This document shows positions 43,981 to 51,720 of a stretch of DNA of 64,000 nucleotides, in pieces; positions within the stretch are counted from its first letter, which is position 1; every line of letters begins with the position of its first letter. Source of the DNA: Paenibacillus sp. USDA918EY (GTDB lineage: Bacteria; Bacillota; Bacilli; Paenibacillales; Paenibacillaceae); assembly GCF_009870825.1 (NCBI RefSeq), contig NZ_WTWY01000021.1:24651-88650 (forward strand), given 5' to 3'. Under the pieces are notes generated by a model that did not search any database, was not told the DNA's origin, and saw nothing but the letters and a program-made list of their open reading frames with translations. The translations under genes were made by a program, and so were the position numbers.

Positions 43981-44009
43981 CCAAACATCGGATGTTTGGT
44001 TCGATTATA
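43981..44009 (-). promoter_or_regulatory. Promoter -10 and palindromic operator of the GntR-MFS operon
   Basis: A perfect palindrome CCAAACATC-G-GATGTTTGG (43981-43999) lies between a consensus -10 TATAAT (minus strand, 44004-44009) and the ribosome binding site. It covers the transcription start, as expected for a repressor site. Confidence 0.75.
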
Positions 44010-44082
44010 CCACCACGCTCTTATTTTTGCACTAGTTTCAGAAAGGATTTCGAAAAAACTTGAAAATGACCGCGTCACAACA

Positions 44083-44114
44083 GCAAAAAAGGCTGCTTGG
44101 GATAAGCAGCCCTT
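44083..44114 (-). terminator. Terminator after the PAP2 gene
   Basis: Hairpin GGCTGCTT-GGGAT-AAGCAGCC, followed by TTTTTTG on the minus strand. Confidence 0.8.
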
Positions 44115-44133
44115 CTCATGAAAAAATGCATGA

Positions 44134-44802
44134 TTATGCCTGAAGCTCGCGGCGTTCCGACGCCAGTTTGTTTTTATGCCATTCAGGCAGTTTGATGAAC
44201 AAGAAATTGTAAAATTCGACGAGTGCCACCGCGCCGATCACGTCCATGATGACATGCTGCTTCATGAACAACGTCGACACGATGATAAGCAGCGACATGC
44301 CGGTGATCAAGGTGACGTTTTTGCCGTTGCGGGCCGGACTCTTCCAGATCATCCGCATGACCATGTAGCTGGAGAAGCAGTGGATGCTCGGGAAGCAGTT
44401 AAACGGCTCATCCCGGTTGTAAATAAACCGCGTCAGCATCGCAAACGGATCGTTTCCGGTGACGACGGGCCGCGGCACGGTGGTTTGAAACACCATATAG
44501 ATGACGTAACACGTTAGCGCGCAGACCGTATACAAAAAAATGGACCGGTAAAACGAAGGACGGTCGCGGAAGAAAAAATAGACGATGCATACATAAATGT
44601 AAAAAATCCAAACTCCGTACGGCACCGCAAAATATTTGATGAAGGGGGTGGCCCGGTCCAGCGGCGTGACAAGCGAATACACGTTATCCGTCGGCTGGTT
44701 CACCAGATGATAAAGACTCCCGAGAACGGGAAAAACGAGCATCAGCAAGAGAGGAGCCCAGCGGAGCAGCTGCTTGGGAATCCTTTTTTTGACCCATGAC
44801 AT
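44134..44802 (-). CDS. PAP2-superfamily membrane protein (inositolphosphotransferase-like)
   Basis: It has 222 residues and about six membrane helices. The PAP2-type motifs are VPRPVV (first), FPSIHCFSSYM (second) and KQHVIMDVIGA (third, His-x3-Asp), in the arrangement seen in the inositol phosphorylceramide synthase/Aur1-like branch. It is probably a lipid phosphatase or phosphotransferase. ATG 44802 gives a cytosolic MSWVKKRIPKQ start; a longer frame adds 16 residues. The spacer to the pst terminator (44803-45042) shows nothing certain. Confidence 0.8.
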   Translation of the reverse strand: MSWVKKRIPKQLLRWAPLLLMLVFPVLGSLYHLVNQPTDNVYSLVTPLDRATPFIKYFAVPYGVWIFYIYVCIVYFFFRDRPSFYRSIFLYTVCALTCYVIYMVFQTTVPRPVVTGNDPFAMLTRFIYNRDEPFNCFPSIHCFSSYMVMRMIWKSPARNGKNVTLITGMSLLIIVSTLFMKQHVIMDVIGAVALVEFYNFLFIKLPEWHKNKLASERRELQA

Positions 44803-45042
44803 ATAATCAGTACCTTTCAATTTCGAAATCGGGTTTTGGACAAACGGCATTTTTTAAGAAAAACCTCGCTGAATCATTGTACTCCGCCATCCGCCATCAT
44901 TCAACACCGATAAATGTAGATATTTCGTGAAGATAACGGCGCTAGCGCCATATCCGGACGTAATCCGTTCCCATTTGCAAAATGCCGGACTCTCCACGCA
45001 AATCATGGAATTTGCTTTAATAGCGATACTTTCTTAATAACA

Positions 45043-45083
45043 TAAAAAAGAGCCTTTCGCGCCCGATCGGCACAAAGGCTCTT
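45043..45083 (-). terminator. Terminator after pstA
   Basis: Ten-base inverted repeat AAGAGCCTTT / AAAGGCTCTT with a GC-rich loop, followed by TTTTTT on the minus strand. It ends the pst transcript directly after pstA. Confidence 0.85.
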
Positions 45084-45095
45084 ACCTTATGCATG

Positions 45096-45977
45096 CTAAC
45101 GTTTCAATTTCCGGTTGTTGATCCACAGCGGAATGCGGAAAAGCAGGTTGATGAGCAGTACGACTACGACCAGCACGGCGGCAGAGCGCTGCGCAATGGA
45201 TGCGGCATCCTCGACGATCGCTTCCGACTGCACGTACCAAAGATGGACGGCAAGCGTTTCGCCCGGCGAAAACAAATTGAAGTCCCACATTTCGCCCGAC
45301 GTGCTGAGGCCCGCCGTCAGCAAAATGACGGCCGATTCGCCGAAGGCGCGGCCCGCCACCAGGCAAATCCCCGTAATGATGCCCTGCAGCGCCATCGGCA
45401 GCACGACGGTGCGGATGCATTGGAATTTGGTCGTTCCGAGAGCATAGGAAGCGTTTTTCACGTCGTGAGGCACGGCGCGGACGGCCTCTTCCGTCACCCT
45501 GGCCAGCATCGGCAAATTGAGGAAAGCGAGGCTGACCGCGCCGCCCAAAATCGTCAATCCGATCTGAAAATATTCGGCGAAAATGGCGAGGCCGAGCATC
45601 CCGAAGACGATGGACGGAACGGAAGACAGGCTCTCCACGCAGATGCGCAGCACTTCGGTGAATTTATTTTCGGGCGCGTATTCGGCCATGTAAATTCCGG
45701 CGCCGACGCCGATCGGAATCGAAATCGCCAGCGACAGAAACAAAATGTAAAAAGAGTTGAACAGGACCGGTCCGATTCCGCCGCCGGGGTCGATATCCTC
45801 CGGCAGTTTCGTCAAAAATTCCAGCGTCAGGCCGGGAAGGCCTTTGCTGAGAATCGTGAACAACAGCCAAAAGATCAATAGCAGCACCAGCGCCCCCAAC
45901 CCATAAAAAGCGCCCGTCGCAAGCTTGTTGTACGCAAGCGATCTTTGCGTTTTGCGGCTTTGCGCCGTCGGCGTCAT
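45096..45977 (-). CDS. pstA: Phosphate ABC transporter permease PstA
   Basis: This 293-residue inner-membrane permease has six predicted helices and the permease EAA-type loop (VPHDVKNASYALGTTKFQCIRTVVLPMALQGIITG). It pairs with PstC to form the phosphate channel. The ATG overlaps the pstC stop (ATGA). It is the last gene before a terminator; no pstB follows. Confidence 0.95.
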   Translation of the reverse strand: MTPTAQSRKTQRSLAYNKLATGAFYGLGALVLLLIFWLLFTILSKGLPGLTLEFLTKLPEDIDPGGGIGPVLFNSFYILFLSLAISIPIGVGAGIYMAEYAPENKFTEVLRICVESLSSVPSIVFGMLGLAIFAEYFQIGLTILGGAVSLAFLNLPMLARVTEEAVRAVPHDVKNASYALGTTKFQCIRTVVLPMALQGIITGICLVAGRAFGESAVILLTAGLSTSGEMWDFNLFSPGETLAVHLWYVQSEAIVEDAASIAQRSAAVLVVVVLLINLLFRIPLWINNRKLKR

Positions 45978-46924
45978 GCTTGGTCACTCCCCTTCCGTCC
46001 GAGATAGCGGATAAACAGGATCAGAAGGAACGAAATGACCAGCAGCAAAAAAGCCATCATATGGAGCGCGTAGTTCCAGGTCGAATCGAACTCGACGTTG
46101 GAGATTTGCATCACGATGTTGCTCGTCAGCACGGACGCCGGAGTAAACAGCGTCTTGGCGAGCTGCGCCGTATTCCCGATGACCATGACCACCGCCATCG
46201 TTTCCCCGATCGCCCGCGTCATCCCCATAATGATCGCCGCGACAATCCCCCGTCCAGCCGCCGGAATGACAACCCTCATGATCACCTGCAGCCGCGTCGA
46301 TCCAAGCGCGTACGCCGCTTCCCGGTATTTTTTCGGCACCATGGATATGGCTTCGTCGCTGATCCGGCAAATGGTGGGCAGCACCATCAGGGCAAGCACC
46401 AAAGCCGCGGCAAGCAGCCCGTCGCCCAAATTTTCCCCGCTCATTCGGCGCAGGATCGGGATCAAGACCGTCAGGCCGAGATACCCGTATACGATGGACG
46501 GGATGCCGACAAGCAAATCGAGCACCGGACGCATCATGTTACGCATCCATTTCGGAGCGATTTCGGCGATCAAAACGGCCAAACCGACCGCCACCGGCAC
46601 CGCCATGACAAGCGTTAATCCCGTCAAGGACAACGTGTTAATGATGATGCCGGCCGCCCCGAAATGCTCGTCTTCCGGCGTCCAATTCAACGACAGGAAA
46701 AAATCGGCAAAAGAAATGTGGGCAAAGGTCAATAACGCCGTCTTGCCGATAAAAAAGATGACGAGCCCCAAAACAAAGCAAAGGGCCAAAATGCTGAACA
46801 GGAAATAATACTTGAACAGCCGGTTCGCGAATCGCGCTCGAACGTAACGGCCGAACCGCCCGTCGGACGGTTTCGCGAGCGGTCCCGTATCTTCGGGCAG
46901 AAGTGGCTGGACAGACGTGCTCAC
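45974..46924 (-). CDS. pstC: Phosphate ABC transporter permease PstC
   Basis: It has 316 residues, a cytosolic N-terminal stretch, six membrane helices, and the EAA loop (VPKKYREAAYALGSTRLQVIMRVVIPAAGRGIVAAII). The GTG start follows AGGAGG. It is separated from pstS by 92 bases holding a stem-loop. Confidence 0.95.
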   Translation of the reverse strand: MSTSVQPLLPEDTGPLAKPSDGRFGRYVRARFANRLFKYYFLFSILALCFVLGLVIFFIGKTALLTFAHISFADFFLSLNWTPEDEHFGAAGIIINTLSLTGLTLVMAVPVAVGLAVLIAEIAPKWMRNMMRPVLDLLVGIPSIVYGYLGLTVLIPILRRMSGENLGDGLLAAALVLALMVLPTICRISDEAISMVPKKYREAAYALGSTRLQVIMRVVIPAAGRGIVAAIIMGMTRAIGETMAVVMVIGNTAQLAKTLFTPASVLTSNIVMQISNVEFDSTWNYALHMMAFLLLVISFLLILFIRYLGRKGSDQA

Positions 46925-46945
46925 AAATGTTTCCTCCTATAAAGC

Positions 46946-46971
46946 GGCCAGCCCTTGGTTCAGGACTGGCC
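46946..46971 (-). other. Intercistronic stem-loop between pstS and pstC
   Basis: GGCCAG(c)CCT / AGG(ac)TGGCC pairing with a short loop and no T-run. It probably protects or processes the pstS end of the mRNA so that more binding protein than permease is made. Confidence 0.5.
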
Positions 46972-47016
46972 TCTAAGTATCCATGATAAGGTCAAGGCTT
47001 ACTGCCGCTTACGGCA

Positions 47017-47871
47017 TTAGCGCATCGCCGAAATCGGAATGAACTTCAGTTTTTTCAGGGAACCTTGCTGGAATTTTGCGCTTTGCACGTATTCGATGAA
47101 CGCTTTCGTCGCCCCTGTCGGCTGTCCTTTGGTCATATAATAACCGTATGCCCAAATTTTGTACGTGCCGTTGATGACGTTGTCCGTGGTCGGAGCTACG
47201 CCGTTGAAGCTGAGAGCTTTTACGTCGCTGTTCACATATACCAGGTCGATGTATCCGATGCTGTTCGGAGTCGTCGCCACGGCCGTTTTCATGTCGCCGC
47301 TGGAGCCGACTTCCTTGTAGTTTTTATCCTTTTTCACGATGTCGCCGCCAGCCAGCGCCTTAGCCTGGTAGTTAACGCGCGTGCCGGAACCGAAGGCGCG
47401 GGTGATGACGACGATATCCGCGTTGTCTCCGCCGACTTCCTTCCAGTTCGTGATTTTCCCGGAGTAGATGCCTTTCAGCTGCTCGGTCGTCAGGTTATTG
47501 ACCTTCACGTTTTTGTTGACGATCGTCGCGAAAGGAATCACCGCAACTTTGTTGGCAACTTGGCCGTCAAAGGCTTTAAAGCCGGGAACGTCCATGCTGG
47601 CGTCCCAATCGCAGGCGCCGATGTCGGCGATGCCTTTTTTCACCGCCTGTGGTCCGGTCACGGAGCCTTTGCCGGAAGCCGCGATTTTAACTTTCGGATT
47701 GAGCTTTTGAAATTCCTTTGCCGCTTGCAGCGTCAAAGGTAGCAGCGCCGTTGAGCCGTTGATCGTAATTTTGCCCGACAGTCCCGAAGCGGCCGATGCC
47801 GAGCCGACGAGGGTGGATACGGCCACGAGCGAGGCTGCGGCCAGAAGCGATATTTTTTTGAATAATTTCAT
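47017..47871 (-). CDS. pstS: Phosphate-binding protein PstS
   Basis: A periplasmic-type binding protein of 284 residues with a signal peptide (MKLFKKISLLAAASLVAVSTLVGSASA-A). Phosphate-binding loop motifs are GSTALLPL near the N terminus, ASGKGSVTGPQAVKKGIADIG, and TRAFGSGTR. No lipobox cysteine is visible, unlike many Gram-positive PstS lipoproteins, so retention at the membrane is unclear. AGGAG precedes the ATG, 28 bases after the propeller-protein gene. Confidence 0.93.
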   Translation of the reverse strand: MKLFKKISLLAAASLVAVSTLVGSASAASGLSGKITINGSTALLPLTLQAAKEFQKLNPKVKIAASGKGSVTGPQAVKKGIADIGACDWDASMDVPGFKAFDGQVANKVAVIPFATIVNKNVKVNNLTTEQLKGIYSGKITNWKEVGGDNADIVVITRAFGSGTRVNYQAKALAGGDIVKKDKNYKEVGSSGDMKTAVATTPNSIGYIDLVYVNSDVKALSFNGVAPTTDNVINGTYKIWAYGYYMTKGQPTGATKAFIEYVQSAKFQQGSLKKLKFIPISAMR

Positions 47872-47899
47872 GGGAATAATCTCCTCTCGATCTGCGTTA

Positions 47900-49339
47900 T
47901 TATTTGGTGATCTGGCTGGCTTTTCCGTTTTGGATCACGAACACTTTGCCGTCCGCGACGACCGCCACGCGTGTGCCGTCGTCCGAAATGGCCACGCCGG
48001 TAATGTCCTCTTTGGTTTCGTATACTTCGGTTTTGACGCCGGCCGCCAAGCTGTAAACCTTATAGCTTCCGTCAGCGGTTATGCCGGCGGCAACCAGATT
48101 GCCGGTCGGGCTTGCCGCACTGATCGTGACGTCCACATCCGCGATCAGGTCCTGGGCGATGCCGCTTGCGGAAACGGCTTTGATCGCGCCTTTTGCGTTC
48201 GGGTTGTCGGCATCCGCGCTCAAGAAAGCCACGCTTCCATTACTTAAGTAAGCCGGATAAAGTTTGTTGTCCCCGGATGCGGTCAGCGCAACGGGTTTCG
48301 CGTTCTTCACGCCGATTTCCAACGTATAGATCTGCTCTCCGGCGCCGGAATAATCGATTTTGAGGGAATCCTCCGTGCTGTCTTTGTCGCTTTGGGCCAC
48401 GCCCGTCACGTTTACGATGTAAGTGATTTTCTTTTCGTCGGCCGAGACGCGCACCTCGGATTTATTTTCGACCTTGTCGGCCAAAATCTCGGTGATCATG
48501 CCCGTATCCACGGAGACGCAGGAGATCTTTTCCTGTTTGTCGCCTTGGACGAAATAGATTTTTTTGCCGTCCGCCGTCCAGGTCAAATCCGTCTTGACCG
48601 ACGTGTCGGCCCCCAGCTTATGCGGTTGTCCTCCGTCCAGGTTAAGCAGGTAAAGCTGTCCGTTATCGTCCGTATATGCCGCCAGGTCTCCGTTCGGAGA
48701 AATTGCCATATTCGATGCGTTCGGGTCCGAAAATAATAAGCTTGAGCTGTAATCGGAGTTGAGGCGGTACACCTGAGCAGGATCTGCGTCTTCCTTCACG
48801 GCAATGACTTGACCCTTGGCGTCAAACGAAGCGGAAGCGAAACTTCCCGCCACTCTTTCGGCTGTCAGGATTTGCAGCGTTTGCCCGGCAGCGATGATTT
48901 CGCCGCCCAGCGCCGTTACGACTGGTTTCAGCTCAACGAAAGCACGGTTGTCCTGCATGATTGGCGCGGCTGAAAAGGTGCGCGCTTCGCCGTCGAGTTT
49001 GAACGTTTTGGAACCCGTTTGCAGCTGCAAGCTGTGCCCGTTTTTGCCGGTGCTGACCGTGACGGCGCCTTTTGACGAGGTTACGGCGGCACCGTAAATT
49101 TTCGCCAGATCGGCAAGCGCGATCAGCTTTCCGTTGCCCGCCTGCAGCATGGAAACGGATTTTTCCTGGCCGTTGACGACGATTCGCTCGCTCGTTACGG
49201 CAAGCTTAGCCGATGATGCTTGGGACGCAGTGCTTTTGTCCTGCACCCGCGCAGCCGCGGCATCCACGGTTCCCGCCGACAGTGCGGTCGTGACGAACGC
49301 CGCCGCGGCAATGATTTGCAACATTTTATTGTTTTTCAA
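47900..49339 (-). CDS. Secreted protein with copper-amine-oxidase-like N-domain and TolB-type propeller
   Basis: About 479 residues. After a signal peptide (MKNNKMLQIIAAAAFVTTALSAGTVDA) comes a Paenibacillus-type copper amine oxidase N-terminal (stalk) domain (about 50-160: RIVVNGQEKSVSMLQAGNGKLIALADLAKIYG...PIMQDNRAFVELKPVVTALGGEI). The rest forms beta-propeller repeats with TolB-like blades (AISPNGDLAAYTDDNGQLYLLNLDG, TWTADGKKIYFVQGD, AISDDGTRVAVVADGKVFVI). The function is unknown. TTG 49339 has AGGGTGAG just upstream and gives a clean signal peptide; ATG 49360 is an alternative. It leads the pst operon. Confidence 0.75.
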   Translation of the reverse strand: MKNNKMLQIIAAAAFVTTALSAGTVDAAAARVQDKSTASQASSAKLAVTSERIVVNGQEKSVSMLQAGNGKLIALADLAKIYGAAVTSSKGAVTVSTGKNGHSLQLQTGSKTFKLDGEARTFSAAPIMQDNRAFVELKPVVTALGGEIIAAGQTLQILTAERVAGSFASASFDAKGQVIAVKEDADPAQVYRLNSDYSSSLLFSDPNASNMAISPNGDLAAYTDDNGQLYLLNLDGGQPHKLGADTSVKTDLTWTADGKKIYFVQGDKQEKISCVSVDTGMITEILADKVENKSEVRVSADEKKITYIVNVTGVAQSDKDSTEDSLKIDYSGAGEQIYTLEIGVKNAKPVALTASGDNKLYPAYLSNGSVAFLSADADNPNAKGAIKAVSASGIAQDLIADVDVTISAASPTGNLVAAGITADGSYKVYSLAAGVKTEVYETKEDITGVAISDDGTRVAVVADGKVFVIQNGKASQITK

Positions 49340-49525
49340 ATGGCTCACCCTTTTCTTCATCGCTTCAGTGGATCTAGGTCTATTTTCGTATAGATTTGTT
49401 AGAAACGATTGATTGGTATGTTATGGAAACATTAAATATTTACCGTTGTCATTTGGAAAAATAGGTATTATCCTAGTTAGGAACAGAGCTTTTCCAAGAA
49501 ATATGGCTAATGGTGGAAGTTTATG

Positions 49526-49542
49526 TATTAACTCGATGTTAA
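49526..49542. promoter_or_regulatory. Possible PhoP half-sites between the pst operon and the TagO-like gene
   Basis: On the minus strand TTAACA-N5-TTAATA resembles two PhoP boxes (TTHACA spaced by 5). It lies just before the ribosome binding site of the plus-strand gene and about 185 bases upstream of the pst-side gene. Only two repeats are seen. Confidence 0.25.
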
Positions 49543-49566
49543 CTGAAGTGATGGAGGCCGAAAATC

Positions 49567-50520
49567 GTGTATGTCATTGCATTTATTGTATCGCTTGTTA
49601 TCGTGCTCGCATTGATACCTCCCCTGCGGAAGCTGGCGATCCGGGTCGATTTCGTCGACAGGCCGACGAGCCGGAAAATCCATAAAGAGCCTGTCCCTCA
49701 TTTGGCGAGCATCGCCATTTTCCTGGGATTCATGATCCCCTACGTCATTCTGAGCCGCCACTGGGATTTGGAGATGGCCGGCATCGTTGCCGGATCGCTT
49801 CTTATTCTGGGCATCGGCATTGTGGACGACTGGTACAAAACCCGCGGCAAAGATTTCCCCGCCCTGCCTAAAACGATCGTGCAGGTGGGTGCGGCCGTCA
49901 TCGTCTACTTCTGCGGCATTTCCTTCGTCGGGGTGACGATTCCGTTTACGGGGCACATGGTTGTGTTTCCGGAATGGCTTCAATTTATCCTGACGATCCT
50001 GTGGATCTTCGGCGTGACGACGGTCATCAACTTTATGGACGGCCTTGACGGGTTGTCGGGAGGCGTAGCGGGCATTTCGGCGCTTACCTTGTTCGTCGTC
50101 GCGATTGCCAAAGGCCAGACTCAATCGGCCATCATGGCGATCATCCTCGTCGGGGTTGCGCTCGGGTACCTGAAATACAACAAACCGCCGGCCAAAATTT
50201 ACATGGGGGACGCGGGAGCGACGTTTATCGGATTCATGCTTGGCATCATCGCGCTGGACGGAGCTTTCAAGCAGGTGACCGTCATCTCCATTTTGGTGCC
50301 GGTGCTGGCGCTGGGCGTACCGATCTTCGACAACATCTACGTCATCATCAAACGTTATTTGAACGGAAAACCGGTATACAAAGCTGACCGCAGCCAAATT
50401 CATTACCGGTTGCTGTCTTGGGGACTGAGCCCGAAGCAGGCCGTCTTGTTCATTTACTTGATCAGCGCTTGCCTGTCGCTTTCGTCCATCATTTTAATGC
50501 TGTTGAGCAAATCATCGTAA
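49567..50520 (+). CDS. MraY/WecA/TagO-family undecaprenyl-phosphate sugar-1-phosphate transferase
   Basis: A 317-residue multi-pass membrane enzyme that moves a HexNAc-1-phosphate from UDP to undecaprenyl phosphate. Motifs: VDRPTSRKIHKEPVPHL, the DDW pair in GIGIVDDWYK, NFMDGLDGLSGG, and the GDAGATFIGFMLG/RSQIHYRLLSWGLS segments. This is the TagO/WecA (teichoic-acid or GlcNAc initiating) rather than the MraY branch by its HxxR-like and loop features, though I cannot exclude others. The GTG start follows GGAGG. It diverges from the pst-side operon. Confidence 0.9.
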   Translation: MYVIAFIVSLVIVLALIPPLRKLAIRVDFVDRPTSRKIHKEPVPHLASIAIFLGFMIPYVILSRHWDLEMAGIVAGSLLILGIGIVDDWYKTRGKDFPALPKTIVQVGAAVIVYFCGISFVGVTIPFTGHMVVFPEWLQFILTILWIFGVTTVINFMDGLDGLSGGVAGISALTLFVVAIAKGQTQSAIMAIILVGVALGYLKYNKPPAKIYMGDAGATFIGFMLGIIALDGAFKQVTVISILVPVLALGVPIFDNIYVIIKRYLNGKPVYKADRSQIHYRLLSWGLSPKQAVLFIYLISACLSLSSIILMLLSKSS

Positions 50521-50526
50521 TGCGAA

Positions 50527-50578
50527 AAAGACCCGAATGAGGAGCATGGATCATTCCTGCCTCACTTCGGGTCTTTTA
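50527..50578. terminator. Bidirectional terminator between the TagO-like and LacI genes
   Basis: Inverted repeat AAAAGACCCGAA(g)TGAGG / CCTCA(c)TTCGGGTCTTTT-type pairing between convergent genes, with A/T tails on both sides. Confidence 0.85.
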
Positions 50579-50581
50579 ATT

Positions 50582-51568
50582 TTAACGGGATGCGCTGCCT
50601 GCCGAAGACTTTCCCACGGATTCACCTTTTACGAGCGTTACGTAAATGCGCTCATGTTCCACTTTTTCGCCGGAGATGATTTTGATCAGCTGTTCCGACG
50701 CGAGCGCCCCCCATTTTCGTTTGGAATAGTCGATGGTGGCAAGCCGCGGCTGCATGTACCGGGTCAGCTCGATGTTATCGAAACCGATCAGATGGATCTG
50801 CTCGCCGATGTTGAACTCCGTATCCGCAATCCGGTTGCATAATCCGATCGCCATTTCGTCATTCAGGCAAAACACCGCCACGGGCTCCGTGTACTCCCGC
50901 ATGATTTGCTCGGCCGCCTTTTCACCGCCGCTTTTTTTGAAATCGCCCTGAATTTCGATCCATTCGATGTCGCTGTGCCGGTCCGCCACCATTTTGACGG
51001 CTTTCATGCGCTGAATCGAGTCGAATGACCCCTCCGGCCCGGAAACGACATAAATCTTTTGATGTCCCTGCTCAACCAAATATTCGGTCGCCAGTGTGGC
51101 GCCGGCCTTGTTGTCCAGCAAAACCTGGTTGATGTTCGGATGCTCCAGCTCGCGGTCCAGCACGACGATTTTATGGTTCCGGTCCGCATATTTAAGCAGC
51201 TCGTCACTGGTGAACGTATGGTCCAATATGACCGCACCGTCGATCAGCCGCTCCGGAAGCATGCGGTGGGACTGTCTGCCGCTGCATACAATGAGATCGT
51301 AACCCTGCGAATTGCAGACCTCCTTCATGCCGTCCAGCAGTTCCCCGTATACGTCCCCTTTAAAGTCCGCCAGAAACACGCCGATAATTTTCGTCTCGCG
51401 CTTTTTCAAGGTTCTGGCCGCGGCATTCGGAACATAATTCAATTCTTTGGCGATCGCCAGTATTTTCGCGCTGGTTTCATCCGTTACCTTGCTGCTGCCG
51501 TTCAAGGCGTAAGAGACGGTCGAGATCGAAACTCCCGCTTTCTTAGCGATATCCTTTATGCTTACCAA
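50582..51568 (-). CDS. LacI-family transcriptional regulator of the sugar locus
   Basis: It has 329 residues from TTG 51568, chosen because AAGGAGCGAGG precedes it and the family start MVSIKDIAKKAGVSISTVSYALNG follows; a longer frame adds 30 non-homologous residues. The N-terminal helix-turn-helix and hinge (VPNAAARTLKKRETKIIGVFL) are followed by a periplasmic-binding-type sensor domain with FDNIELTRYMQPRLATIDYS near the end. It lies just downstream of, and on the same strand as, the GH94 gene, so it probably regulates the locus. Confidence 0.93.
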   Translation of the reverse strand: MVSIKDIAKKAGVSISTVSYALNGSSKVTDETSAKILAIAKELNYVPNAAARTLKKRETKIIGVFLADFKGDVYGELLDGMKEVCNSQGYDLIVCSGRQSHRMLPERLIDGAVILDHTFTSDELLKYADRNHKIVVLDRELEHPNINQVLLDNKAGATLATEYLVEQGHQKIYVVSGPEGSFDSIQRMKAVKMVADRHSDIEWIEIQGDFKKSGGEKAAEQIMREYTEPVAVFCLNDEMAIGLCNRIADTEFNIGEQIHLIGFDNIELTRYMQPRLATIDYSKRKWGALASEQLIKIISGEKVEHERIYVTLVKGESVGKSSAGSASR

Positions 51569-51720
51569 TTTGTCCTCGCTCCTTAACCTGTTGTTCGCCG
51601 GGGATATCGAGGACGGCGGCTCTCCGCCGCCGCCTCTTTTCATCGCATAACCCCGCATCTGTTCTTGATTGCTTGTTTGAACCTATGGAAAACGGCGATC
51701 CGCAAAGATCTCCAAAATAT

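Noticed and set aside
47017..47871. PstS as a lipoprotein
   Set aside because: No cysteine is found at the end of the signal sequence; the likely cleavage is after ASA as for a secreted protein.
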